Source of the DNA: Anagrus nilaparvatae
Lineage: Eukaryota; Arthropoda; Insecta; Hymenoptera; Mymaridae
Assembly (NCBI GenBank): GCA_022575985.1
Contig: JAKSXM010000132.1
Coordinates: 15,190,001-15,254,000 of the forward strand
Length of the DNA stretch: 64,000 nucleotides
Direction of reading: 5' to 3'
How positions within the stretch are numbered: position 1 is the stretch's first letter; every line of letters starts with the position of its first letter. Made by a program: the position numbers and the translations under genes. Below, one piece after another: positions 25,480-37,800 of this stretch. The notes under the pieces are model-generated. The model had not been told where the DNA came from. It did not search any database and was given only the letters and a program-made list of their open reading frames with translations.

Positions 25480-26378
25480 ATTTTTAAAGGCTACTAACCC
25501 ATATAAAATTTCTAGAATCATAAAAAATATGGGAGATAAAAATGGTGGAGTAGATAATATTAATATCAAAGTAATTAAATCCTTATGGTTATTAATAGTC
25601 AAACTTCTAGCTTTTATATTTATCACATGCATCGCAAAGGGAATATGGCCAGCCGAACTTAAAAAAGCTAATATCATTCCTATATTTAAAGCAGGTGACA
25701 AAGATAACATGTCAAATTATAGACCGATATTATTAATATCAAATCTAGCGAAGATTTTTGAAAAGATAATATTTAATATATTGCACTCCTTTATGAATAA
25801 AAACAAAATAATTTCTGATAATTAATTTGGCTTTTTGAGTGGCATTGGAACGAAACAAGCACTGCATGAAGTCTCTGATCTAATCTATAATGGATTAAAT
25901 GAGAGTAAAGCTGTGGTTGAGACGTTCTTGGACCTCCCGAAAGCATTTAATACGGTCAATCACCAAATTTTATTAAATAAGTGGAGAGATATGGATTCAC
26001 TTGCTTAAGTGACAGCATGCGGTCAGACTTGGGGATGTAAGAAATGAGTATAAAATTATTAATATAGGAGTGCCTCAGAGATCCATATTAGGTCCCTACT
26101 TGTTCCTCATCTATATTAATGATATGCTTGGTTTTGCTCCTCACATTTTCTCATATGCTGATGATAATGTAGTATTCGCTATAAAAAATAACAGGTCATT
26201 AGCTAAAAGCTCTATGACTCAATCAATTAATATAATCAATCTTTGGTTTGTTGAAAATAAATTAACTCTTAATCTTAATAAATACTCATTTATCGCTTTT
26301 GGTATTAATAGCAATAGTTTGCCTGATAATAACTTTTCTATCGAAATCGCTAGCCATAATCTAACAAGAGTCTCATAA
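25480..26378 (+). pseudogene. Reverse transcriptase fragments of the Jockey-like element
   Basis: Two open stretches (25418-25825 and 26070-26378), the first including Penelope tail sequence at its start, belong to one RT. Boxes seen are GGVDNINIKVIKS, KKANIIPIFKAGDKDNMSNY, RPILLISNLAKIFEKII, then after a stop the 'FLDLPKAFNTV' box and finally PQRSILGPYLFLIYINDM and SYADDNVV. The first YADD aspartates are kept, but the frame is broken near 25825 and 26010. Confidence 0.85.
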
Positions 26379-26385
26379 GACTCAG

Positions 26386-26832
26386 AGTTAGTGCTTACTA
26401 AAGCCTAAGGAATCATTTTTTTTTCTCTCTCTCTCTGAACAACTTTAAAGGATATGTGAATATAAAAAAAATTTCGTAATTTTTTAGGTACAATATCATG
26501 ATTTTTTCGCAATTTGGCAGGATTTTAAAAAGAAAATAGAAAATGCTCATGTTATTTAAATGGGAAATTGAGGTGCTGTGGGGCACGTCTTAAAATCATT
26601 TTAAAAATATCTCGACCAACTTTTCTACGTTTTTGAGTCATATATGAAATATTTAGGGGGTCCACGTCTCGAAAAAGCCAATTTGGGAAGTAACGGATAC
26701 CCTTATGTATAATAAATACCATTCTGCAGTCCCAATTGTGGAATTCTGATACTGCCGTTTACCAGCGCTTTCTGCATTTAAAAAGCAAAAATATTATATT
26801 TATGTATACATACATATACATATATACCTATT
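26386..26832. other. Spacer between non-LTR remnant and hAT MITE
   Basis: Nothing recognisable apart from a short CT run at 26425-26440. Confidence 0.5.
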
Positions 26833-26840
26833 ATACATAT

Positions 26841-27407
26841 TAGGGGTGTGCGGTTACCCGAATTTTCGGGTACCCGCCCGAAAGACCGATCTTATTTTTT
26901 TCGGGTAGGTCTTCGGTTATACCCGAAAATGTGTATTTTATTATTATAGGTGTATTTTATTATTATAAATTTTTTGAGACCTCTCCCGATGTAAAGTCAC
27001 GTTCGTTCTTCTTATAATAATTTCTAAGTGAAGTCCAAAAACTGACGCAGGTTGGCAAGTGGAGGAGGGGATTACCGACCGATTAATTTGGGAATAGGTT
27101 TAATTATTTTTTATCATTAAAAACATAGCATATAAAATGTTTCAAAAAATGCAAATTTATTTATTTATTCATTTAATTAAAAATTATCCTTTTTTTTAGT
27201 CATTTTTTGACCCTTTTATTCTCATTTTTAGGAGCGAATGGAAAATTTTCGCAAAAAGTATAATAGAATCGTAATGTCAGGGCAATTTCCCACCTAAAAA
27301 CTATACCTTCAAACCCCTGAAACTTTTCGGGTATAACCGAAAACCGACCCGACCCGAAAAAATCCAAGACCGCCCGAAGCCTCGGGTCGGGTAACCGCAC
27401 ACCCCTA
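26841..27407. mobile_element. Complete hAT-superfamily MITE with 8-bp target duplication
   Basis: The ends are perfect inverted repeats, TAGGGGTGTGCGG and CCGCACACCCCTA, flanked by the direct 8-bp repeat ATACATAT (26833-26840, 27408-27415). An 8-bp duplication and this type of end are hallmarks of the hAT superfamily. The arms near each end are rich in 'cgggtaaccg' strings. No transposase. The open frame at 27200-27424 crosses the end and the duplication and is spurious. Confidence 0.93.
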
Positions 27408-27415
27408 ATACATAT

Positions 27416-30400
27416 ACTATACATAATTTATATATATTACATACATATAAATAATTTAATATACGCAATTTATAAAAAACGTTATTTTTTCAATTTTAAG
27501 CCGATAATTTGACACGTTTTATTCATTTTTCGCTATAAAATCTGAAGTGGCCAACTTTTGCATAATCCAATCTTTTAGGCTAGCCATGCCATAATTTATG
27601 ATACCACAAATTGTAAAAAAAAAAGCAATCTAACTATTGAAGTTATTTAATGAATAATAGATTAAATAAATATAATTTTATAAACGCTCAAAAAAATAAA
27701 ATAAATTATCTACAACTTTTTTTATCATGTAAAAGTTGATTAATTTTTTAATGAAAAGTACATAATATACTCGATATAAATAAATTTTATACACATAATT
27801 ATAATACATTCTACACACACATATAAACACAATAAATAATCTTAAAAGCGTATGTTTCTATAATCTAAAATAAGTTGTTAGTTATTCATTTTCTTATTAT
27901 TTTTTTGTTTGTTATCAATTATGTATTTAACTAATTTAATATTCTATAGATTAATATACAAAATAGAGAGTTTTATATTACACTTTATCAATATAAAAAA
28001 CTTGAATTTTTTTTAACTACTATTTTATATTATAATTGATAAATAGAATATTTAATTATCATGCTTACTTGCTTTTATTTTACAGTTGGTTTGTTTTTTA
28101 AAAGACTTAAGATAAAATATTTATATTATTGATAATTTTATTTATTACTTCATTTAAATAATAAAATTTTAAATGTTGTATTTACGTATTTGCATGTAAT
28201 TTAATAAAAATATGTTAAATCTTCATAAAAATATAAAATTCTTTAATTTAGTAAACGAGTTTTTTTTTTAAATTTAAATTATAAAGAATTTAAAGGATGA
28301 GGTGAATTTTATTGCAATTTTCAAAATTTAATTTTATCCTTATTTCGTTCCGAAAAATCTCACAAGCGTTTTTAAAAAACGGTCCCCTCACGATTTAACT
28401 AAATACAGTGTTTGTTTCAATACTGTAAACAGATTTTCGTGGAGTAGGAAAACTGTAAACAGAAAAAAAAGTTTTTTTCTAGAAAATTAGATACATTAAA
28501 TTGGTAAATGGGCCTTTGAGGTGCAAAATAAATTCAGGAACAAATTACTTTACTCGAAGATATGAATTCCCCCAAAATGGGCAGTTAGTCTCAGAGCCCA
28601 TTTTTATCCTTGGGGATCAATTTTTGCACCAGGCATTAATTTCAGCCATACAAAGCAGCCATACAAAACAACCCTTTTTGCGCCTTTTACTTCTTTCACG
28701 ACATATGTTGCACTTTGAGTTTTGGGAAAAATGAACTGAAAATCAAAAACTACACGATTAGGTTGCTTTGATCGAAATTTGAAGCAGCCGCTTGAATTGC
28801 TTGAAATTTTAATGTAACTTCATTTTTAGATTTAGATCATATGGTACTTTACGTAAAAATGAACTAACATTTTTTTTTCTTAACTATTTCGAAGATATTT
28901 TGACTTTTTTCTAAAAGTTTTTTTTTGTTTTTCTGACTTTGAAAATGTGCAAAAAGCCTGAAAATACGTTTTTACCATCGGGGTTAAATGGCAGCTTATA
29001 CCAGATAGGACTGAATTTTTATACGGAATCTATTTTTTACGTTCAGAGTCAAATTTTACGTCTAACGGACGACTTTAGTTTCTATATTTTATTTTAGCTC
29101 TGAGAACCTACTTTGCCCAAATAGGACAGTTTGTATCAGTTATGAATGAATTAATCGGAAGGAATCCATATTTTCTTCAACAATCCATTTTTAACTTAAA
29201 CTAATTCTTCAGAAAACAAATTTTATTCTTAGAAGAATTAACTATTTTAGTCTTTGAAATCCCAAAATATAATTTTCGTATTTAAAAACAGTATTATTAT
29301 TATTTTATTATTAACTTTAAAATTTAAACAAAACAATTTCCCACAATAAAATCGTGTTTAAATTCGTATTCAATTTATATTTTGTCACTTGTTCTTTTAT
29401 TATGAAATATAACAAAACAGTTTATTTTACTAAAATAAATTCAGGAAATATTATTAAGCCAAAAGCCCAATTCCTAAAATAAAATCATGAATCCATATTC
29501 TATACTTAATCTTCATTAATTAATATTTATAAAGTATTATAATTTATGTACGACAAAAAAAAAGTAACATGTATATTGAATTAAATAAAATAATATAGAC
29601 ATCTGTTTCATTCATTTGACCTTTTTTTAAATCTGTCTAATAATAATAGTTACCAACTCATATTTTATATTTTATATAATGTATCTATTATAATGTGGTT
29701 ACTTTATAAATCGATATTTTATTATTGTGTGCAGTAAATAAGACATATATAATTCTTTTTTTTTTCATTTATTTTGACAATTTTTATTGTGTAAATGTGA
29801 TTTGAAAAATTGAATCTAAAGATTTTTTATATACAAAGAAGGTAAAAAATGGGTTATTGTTTAAAATAAATTTATCTTTTTGTACTGAGTTAAATTTATA
29901 AATATTAGACTGGCGTTTATTCAAATCGAGTTTATTATTTTTTAATCTTATTTGTAATTTGTCTGTGCTAAAAAATATTACAGGCCCATTTTACTCTCTT
30001 TAAGAATTTGATGTTTTTCTTTTGTAACCCTACAACAACTGAATATTTAAAAAGTCATCAAAATTATAAAAAAATGAGTTTTCAAGGTTTTCTGTACCTT
30101 TTGTAATTCAGAAAATAAAAAAATTTTGAATATGAATAGTGTAAGTGAAACTGTTATTTTTTCGCAAAATAAAATTCCATCTGAATCTAAAAATGACATT
30201 AGTTTTTAATTTTTATTTCATAATTACCCTAAAACCTTAAAAATATTGCACTATAGTACGTTTTTACAGTGTCACATGTTAAATTTTTTACACTGCAGAT
30301 ACCAACTATTGCTTGTTACGATAAAATATTCTTTTGTAAAATAAATTTATAAGATTATTTCATTAGAACACCCATAAACTTGATTTCAATAAAATTTACA

Positions 30401-33400
30401 ATATACACATTTCCTCCAATCCGGATTTGTAAACTACAATAACCAACCACGCGTATATTTTTCTTTACACCTAATAACATTAAATAAAATTTTTAGATAC
30501 AAACATTTAATCCAGATATCAAAAATTTCATGTATACAATTTTCTTCTATTATTTTTTTCTAGTAAAATAGAAGATGTCACCCGTAAAGATGATGTATTT
30601 CGATAAAAACACAACCCCTAAGTAAAAAAATTGATAATTCAATCTGTATTATTAATAACAGAAGAGGAAAAAAAGTCAATTTTTTGAACTAAAGTATAAT
30701 AAAATTTATAATAGAATATGACACACACGTAATATTTTGATTATTATTATTATAATTATTATTATTTAATGCAGATGTCTAAAATATAAAGAAAATAAAA
30801 GATTTTAACAATTTCGACCTACATGTATGCATTTGGATAAAAGTGTATATAGCAGTCCCGATAGGATACTACTAATATAAATATCCCTAGTGTATATTTT
30901 GACTTTTTGACAGATGGCTTAACCCCTGTAGTTTTTATTTTATTTTTTCTTATATAAATTATTTTATAAAGATATATATAATAAATAAAATAGATAACAA
31001 TGTGTTTTCAGGTATAAATTAAGAAATGTAGGTGAATTTTTAGGTCTATAAAATGTTCTAACTTTCTTAAATTGCATGTTTGTAAGTGTGTAAGAGTATG
31101 TCAAAATTTTGTGTATAAAAATATCTTACTTTAAAAAATTTACAGCTGATGTAAACTTCTTTTTTTTTCATTTTGTATTTACGAAAACCAAAAATGCTTA
31201 TAGATAAGTGCATATTGTTTAGGTAACAAAAAAGTTAATATATTTATGATTTTGACTTTTTTCATTTATTTCATTATTATTATGGATATGGTATTAGAAG
31301 AAGTTAATTCAACTGTAAAATGTAATAATAAATTTATAGAAGCTTTTTTATTTTAATTCTTTTAACAATGACGAGTTTATCTATTGCGAATGATGAAACT
31401 GCAGATGAGCAAATGTTTTGATTATTGTCCACAATAAAGAGAAATTATTTTTTTTATACTAACTATTAAATGATTGAAGGGTGCGAATGAATATTATTTA
31501 TAAAAGAAATCAGAAAAATTAACAATAATTTACAATTAAGTATTTTCTTGAGAAATGTAACTTTAGTGAGATGTAGTCATATAGATTGAGTTTAGTCATA
31601 ATTATACCACAAAACTTATACTTGAACCTAATTACAATTATTTTATATTTGAAACTGGAAAAAAATATTTTTGACAAAATGAAAAAAATTGAAGAAATAA
31701 ATGTTTTTGACTAGATGTTTAAGCAAATAACATAAGATTACTAATACTAAAAGTACAAAAAGCTAGAAATATATAAAATCTTTCAGCCTATTCCTTAATG
31801 GAAAAATTGATGATTTGTTAACGAAAAGTCTTATATTCTATATTTTAAGTAAATTACATTATTTTAAGCAAAATTATATGCTTCTTTCTTTAATTAATAG
31901 TTATTATAAAAGTTCATAATAACTTTAAGAATCCATAAATTTTTAAATAAATTTTTGTAAAATTAAATTTTAAAATACTCCAAATCCAAATAAAACAGAA
32001 AAATTAATGCTAGTATTTATTTAAATAAACATACTTAATTACATTTAAATATATCAACAAAAAAATTATGTTCACAAATATTTGCCAACAATCCTCTCAA
32101 GCCAATAATCATTAAAGCCTCGTAATTAAGAAAGATTTAAAAGTCCTAAAAAAAAAGCCAGAATGAATAATAAAACAAAGTTTACTTTAGCAGAAAAAAA
32201 ACCTGTTATACATCTCAAATATTTATGAGTGTTGTTAAAGAGTTAGAGATTAGTTACTTCAACTTTTATTTTTTTTTTGTTGCGGTAACATCAAAACAGA
32301 ATAAAAATTATTCGTGCAAATAAGATTTTTTTTTAATGTGTTTATAGGATAGAGTTTGTGTGTTATGAAATATTATTGAAAAAAATATTAATTTTTGTTT
32401 TTTGGCTTGGGAATTTTTAAAATAAGGATTGATTTGCCTGAATAACAATTTGCAATTAAGTGAATTTATATATAATCACGAAATAATCAATAGAATAAAT
32501 GTTACAGTAAACAGTATAAAATGGATAACGAGCGATTAAGAAGAGATTAAAATCCTTTATAGTATGGCTCTTATTTTATCGATTTAAAAATCGAAAATTG
32601 TCCATGGGAGGCCTCTTTTTAAAAAAATAAATATCCAATATATACCGCCTTTTGTTTTTTTCTTTTAAACAAAAAAAAAAGAAACCAAATTAAAAAAAAA
32701 AAAAAAAGTAAAAGGGAGGATTCTTTATGAATCGTTTTAACCGGCCCACTGATCACCGACGCTAATTACACTGGATCAGCATCTTTTACAGTATAATGTA
32801 CTATATATTTTTAATTTGCTTTTTTTTTTTCTTTTCTGCATTGACTTCTCGAAACTTTATTTTACTGAATTCTCATTGGTTAAACAGAATGACACAACCA
32901 CATATTGTAGTTAGCATGGCGTCGTATCTGATTTCATTGGATTTTTTTACATGCATTTATTTCAATTAATTGTACTTGCTTTAAATATGCAATGTATGTG
33001 TTGTGTGTTAGTAAAATTTTAATTAAATCTTTACTGGTTGTCAATTTAAAGGCAAATAAATATCAGTTTAAGTATTTTTTGGAACAGGATTTAATTTTTC
33101 AAATTTTGGAATTTTGGTCCAAATTAAAAAAATTTTTTCATTATTTTTTATTTTGAGACATTTATGCATGCTTCGATTCTTGTAGTACTTTCAATGTATG
33201 TTTCTTTAGTCATTTTCTTTATTCAAAATGAGTTTCTTTAAAATACATTAATTTGAATATAAAAACAATGGCATGTACATTCGAATATATTGAAAAGAGG
33301 ATAAAACGAAATTTCCATAAAGTCTATAAATTGATTTTGAACTCCACATCTAAATTTGTAATATCACTGTCTGTACTAAATAAAATCGTTATGATTATTT

Positions 33401-34800
33401 TTCTCAACTTACCCACTATAAAATAGATATTCAAAATTTTAAATAGAAATGAAATTGTGTTAGTGTATATATTTGAAAATGATAGCTTAAGTAGAAAAGA
33501 AAATGAGAGTTAGGGTGAAAACAATCACGTGAATTCATACATGTTAATAAGTTGTTTTGTGGATAAAAAAAATCTATAAAAAAGATATTGAAATTTGGTT
33601 TTGCCCAAAAATACAGTATGCTTATTATGTATATATTCATGTTGAAATACATGTGTGGGCATTTGTATATTTGATATTGAATCTTTCTGAAAAAGTAATA
33701 AAGTTTTAATTGCACGCCGAAAGTAATATTTGGAGTATTTCATTTTATTTGTTTTTTCTCATTTTTTGGCTTTTTTATTTGACAGTAATTGCAGTTGAAT
33801 ATCGTGGTTTAATTACACAAATATTGAAGAACTGATACAACTCATTAAATTTTATGTTAACTTTTTATAAATAATATTAAATCTATAATTATAATGTAAA
33901 TTTTAGAATTACCAAAGTAATCAGCTACTGGCAAGAATTCATTAGGAAAATTATTTACGATTCCTAATATCTCAGTTTCAAACATAAATTTTCCAGACTT
34001 TTTGTAAAATACTAACTTCAATAATCTTACCTCAGCATAATATAAATTATTATTATTATTATTTGATTTATTTGCTCACACAAAATACAGTAACACTCCA
34101 GTTGTACATAGTAAATATAAATAATTTCTTTTTTAAATAAAGAGAGAATATAAGTAAAATTTTATAAAATTTATTAATGAAATTTTAAAATTAATTTAAA
34201 ATTAGTCAACAAGTAAATATAAGTAAATATACGTAAATATGAGTAAATAAATATTTTTATTGTATTTTATATATAATAGTGATAATAATACTGATTTAGT
34301 TAAAATTTTAAAACAATTAAATTTAATGACTAGGCATATACAGCATCAATGTTTGATACTATGTATCCTGCTTAGAGAAGTATAATTTGATGCTTCTCTT
34401 AAATTGGGAAAATGATAGTAGGTCACGATAGCAGGGAGGTAAAGAATTCCATAAGTTGGCATACTTTATTTGGAAGGAATTTTATAAAACAAACGTAGCA
34501 TATTTTTACTTATTATTAAATTCAAGAGATTTTCTTAATTCAATTAAGTACATACTTAATTTAATTAATTATGTAAATTATTTAACAAAAAATGAATCAT
34601 TTAAAAATGTGCTGCTTTTTGTTTTATAAAATTCAATAAATTATAAACAGAACAAAAAAGAAAAAATCAAAAGACGATAAGATAACACATGTTTTAATTG
34701 AAATTATGAAAAAAAAATTGTCTTTGAAATAAAATTTTTTTAAATTCATATTATATTAATAAATTTAAGATTTTTAAAATTAACATTACTTTTTAGTAAA
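27416..34800. other. Long gene-free AT-rich interval upstream of SP2
   Basis: About 7.4 kb with one foldback (28540-29135) and otherwise no family motifs on either strand. Open frames at 28501-28734 and 33431-33743 have no supporting motif and low-complexity composition. Long poly-T, poly-A and TTATTA runs dominate. Unannotated regulatory or untranslated DNA cannot be excluded. Confidence 0.5.
28540..29135. repeat. Diverged foldback element
   Basis: Sequence 'aaaatgggcagttagtctcagagccc' (28573-28600) is answered inverted by 'agctctgagaacctactttgcccaaatagga' (about 29095-29125). Similarity between arms is moderate and ends are approximate. Confidence 0.5.
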
Positions 34801-34802
34801 TT

Positions 34803-34809
34803 TATAAAG
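34803..34809 (+). promoter_or_regulatory. Possible TATA box of SP2
   Basis: TATAAAG about 36 bases before the SP2 start codon. Spacing would give a very short leader. Weak because of AT richness. Confidence 0.3.
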
Positions 34810-34844
34810 TGAAAACATTAAAATAATTAAATATTTAAAGAATA

Positions 34845-37800
34845 ATGAATTTATTTTTTTTTATTTTATTTGCGATATCTTACACTGTTAATGGAGGTAG
34901 GTAAATATTTGATAGATGAAAAATCAAAATTATTTATTAATTTTCAAATAAGTGCTATATTTAGAGTGTAAAATTTAAACCAAATATCAAGACAAGTATT
35001 TATTATTTAATAAATGCATTATTTTATTCATATTTTTTATTTAATTTATTGAAGTTGGTGAAAAATTATAGTGACTTTGGCAAGTTTTTATTCTCATTTA
35101 TTAACATGCATTATCAAATAATTATTTTTTTATGCAAATTATTAAATCATGAAAGTTTATTAGTATTATTGTAAAAGAATTAACGAAGTTCTCAAAAATT
35201 GTTTGTGCCAATTTAGAAATTAACTGTCCAACATTAAAAAAAAAAAATTTTTTAGAAAAACGCGTTTAAAGTTTTGTTTTGCGTCACCAGCAGTTAACCA
35301 CACAAACGTACTTGCCTGACCTTGTTTTTATCTAGTATAAACATGGAATGTTTTTTAATATTTTCAGAAGTAATTCTTAAAAAAATTTTGAACTTAAAAA
35401 TAAATTCAAGCAAACGCTTGAAACTTAATGCAAGTATTCCAGCAACTACTCAAAACTTTGTTTAGCGTTTTAAATGGCAAAGAATATAAATAAAATATAA
35501 TAAAAGTATGAAATCATAAACTTTCATAATTTAATTATCTGCATGAAAAAATAATTATTTGATAATTATATGATTAAATCAAAAAGTGATTACGAAATAT
35601 GTCGTCACCTACACTTATTAGAGTATTCAAAAATTGTTCGTTCAGTGCAAAGTACATGTTTTCAAGCACGTATTTTGAGTTTAATAGGTTCATCTAAATA
35701 GAAATAGAAGCATTTGTTGTTAAAAAGTGAAAATAAAATCTTTTAGGGAATATGCTGAAACTAATAATTTTAGTAATGCTTTTTATAAATGGATTTTTAT
35801 TAATTGATTTATTAATAAATCCCTACATTTTGAAGTGTACTTTAAGCTGGATTGCTCCCCCCCCCCCCTCCTATAAAAAAACTTCATTTTTACTCCTGCG
35901 AAAATATAAAGTTAGATAAAATGTCAAAATATCGGGGTTGTCAATATTTTTTTATTTGCTTTATAGTTTCAATTTTTTCCAACTGTAAAATCAGAGCTGC
36001 TCCGGTAACCAATTTTCATGGTGGATTTTTTTTCCAAATGTCCTAAATAAATAGAATTCTATCAGTTATTAGTTATTACTAAAATAAATTTTTTTTTATG
36101 TTATACCACACACGAACATTTTGTTATCTTGTATAATTTGTCATAGTTTACTTTTAATTCATTAAAAAATTTACACATGAGTGAATTAAATATTTAATTA
36201 TTATTTTATAACTTTTTAAATTTATTTAAAAAAAAAAAAATTAAAAAATTAAAAATAATAAAAATTCAAATTATGATACATAAAAATCGAGGGGCTATCG
36301 TCTTGGAAATCACGAATTTGATTTAAAAAATATTTTTTTTTTTTTTTTTTTTTGATTTTGGCTTGTTTCTACCTCAATCATGAATCGTTACTAGTTGAGA
36401 TGGTTTATTTTCGCTTTGTAATGATTTTTCGTGATTTTTTGTGATTTTTTGTGATTTTTTTCGTGATTTTTTGCGATTTTTTGCGTTTTTTAGTCTTATA
36501 ACTCACCCTAGACCTCAAAATTCTATTTTTTACTATTCAATATAATATTCAGCGATTTTTACCAAAAAAAATCACAAAAAATCACGAAAAATCAAAAAAA
36601 ATCAAATTTGTGATTTCCAAAACGTTAGCCCCTTGATAAAAATATTAAATTTATGTATTAAGGGTACTTTGTGGTAAACATATTTTTGAGAATTACAATT
36701 TTTTTTGCATAAATAGCTTCATATATGTCTCAACAAGGGCTCTCCTAAAAATCCTAAATCTACTTAATTTCGAAATACGGCCCGCAAACTGATGCAAGAT
36801 TCGCATATCTCCCTTGAAAAAATAGCCTGCCAACTAGCTGGCACTATGGTTCCTCAAACAATGAACTTAATACATCAATATGCCACTGATATCACCAATT
36901 ACAACCATGCAATCAAACATACATTTCTCTCTTAATTCCATAATAGTTGTGAAATATCACTGGTTACAATATTTTCAGATATTAGTACTTTCATGGAATT
37001 AAATGAGGTATTACACCCAAAAAAAAAAATATTACAGTTTTTTTATTTTTTTGTTTTTTTAATATTGAGAAAAAATTTTTGAAAAAATTCGGTATCATAT
37101 CCAAAAAATTACTATAAACAAACTTTCTAAAACTAGTACCCTCATAGAAATAAATTAGGTATTACGTCCAAAAAGAAAAAAAAAATTGGTATTTTTTTAT
37201 GACGAAAATTTTGTGAAAAAAGTTTTCAAAAAATTAATTATTAGATTCGAGATATTAAGTGAAAATCATACTTTCAAATATAACTAATTTCATGGAAATA
37301 AATTAGGTATTTTATCCAAATTAAAAAAAAAAAGTAGTTTGAGATTTTTTGATGAAAAAATTTTTGAAAAAAAAATTAGGTCTGACATTTTTAATAGTAT
37401 AAATCCCAATTTGCGATTCACTAAAGAAATAGAAAATCCTCAAAATGGCATTAACTATCTTGACATTACCATCTTTAGAAACAATAATGGAATAATAATA
37501 AATTGGTATACCACAAAAGTACGTATTCGGGCCGTATTTTACAGTACCAGAGTAACCATCCGGTCAAACAAAAAATAGCCATGGTATATAATTTGGTTGA
37601 TAATGCAACATTATTTTTAAGAGATTTTATGTTGAAACAGCGAAATTTTAAATTGAAAGTTTAAAATATTTCATTTTTTGAAGGAATTTTTGAATTTTGG
37701 ATCCAAGAAATTTGAATTTTTTAAATTATTCTACACAAAAAACTGGGGGTGCTTCAGTCCATACAAGTGCCGATTAGAATCAAACTCGGCATATACCGTG

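Larger units (their letters stand above)
23071..26385 (+). mobile_element. Degenerate Jockey/CR1-like non-LTR retrotransposon, split by a Penelope fragment
   Basis: Plus-strand fragments follow non-LTR ORF2 order. Endonuclease boxes are HFNIRGLNANF (about 23210), CTETR and IIGDFNMN (about 23600). A linker runs to 24445. RT boxes follow after the insertion: NYRPILLISNLAKIFEKII, FGFLSGIGTKQAL, LDLPKAFNTVNHQILL and the active-site string YADDNVV (about 26155). Stops and frameshifts occur throughout, so it is inactive. Position 24446-25466 is foreign. The 3' end is near 26385, without a clear tail. Confidence 0.88.

Noticed and set aside
28501..28734. 77-residue open frame
   Set aside because: Lies in a diverged foldback and has no motif or start context.
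33431..33743. Two overlapping minus-strand open frames rich in Phe, Tyr and Ile
   Set aside because: Composition is what AT-rich random sequence gives; no motif and they overlap each other.
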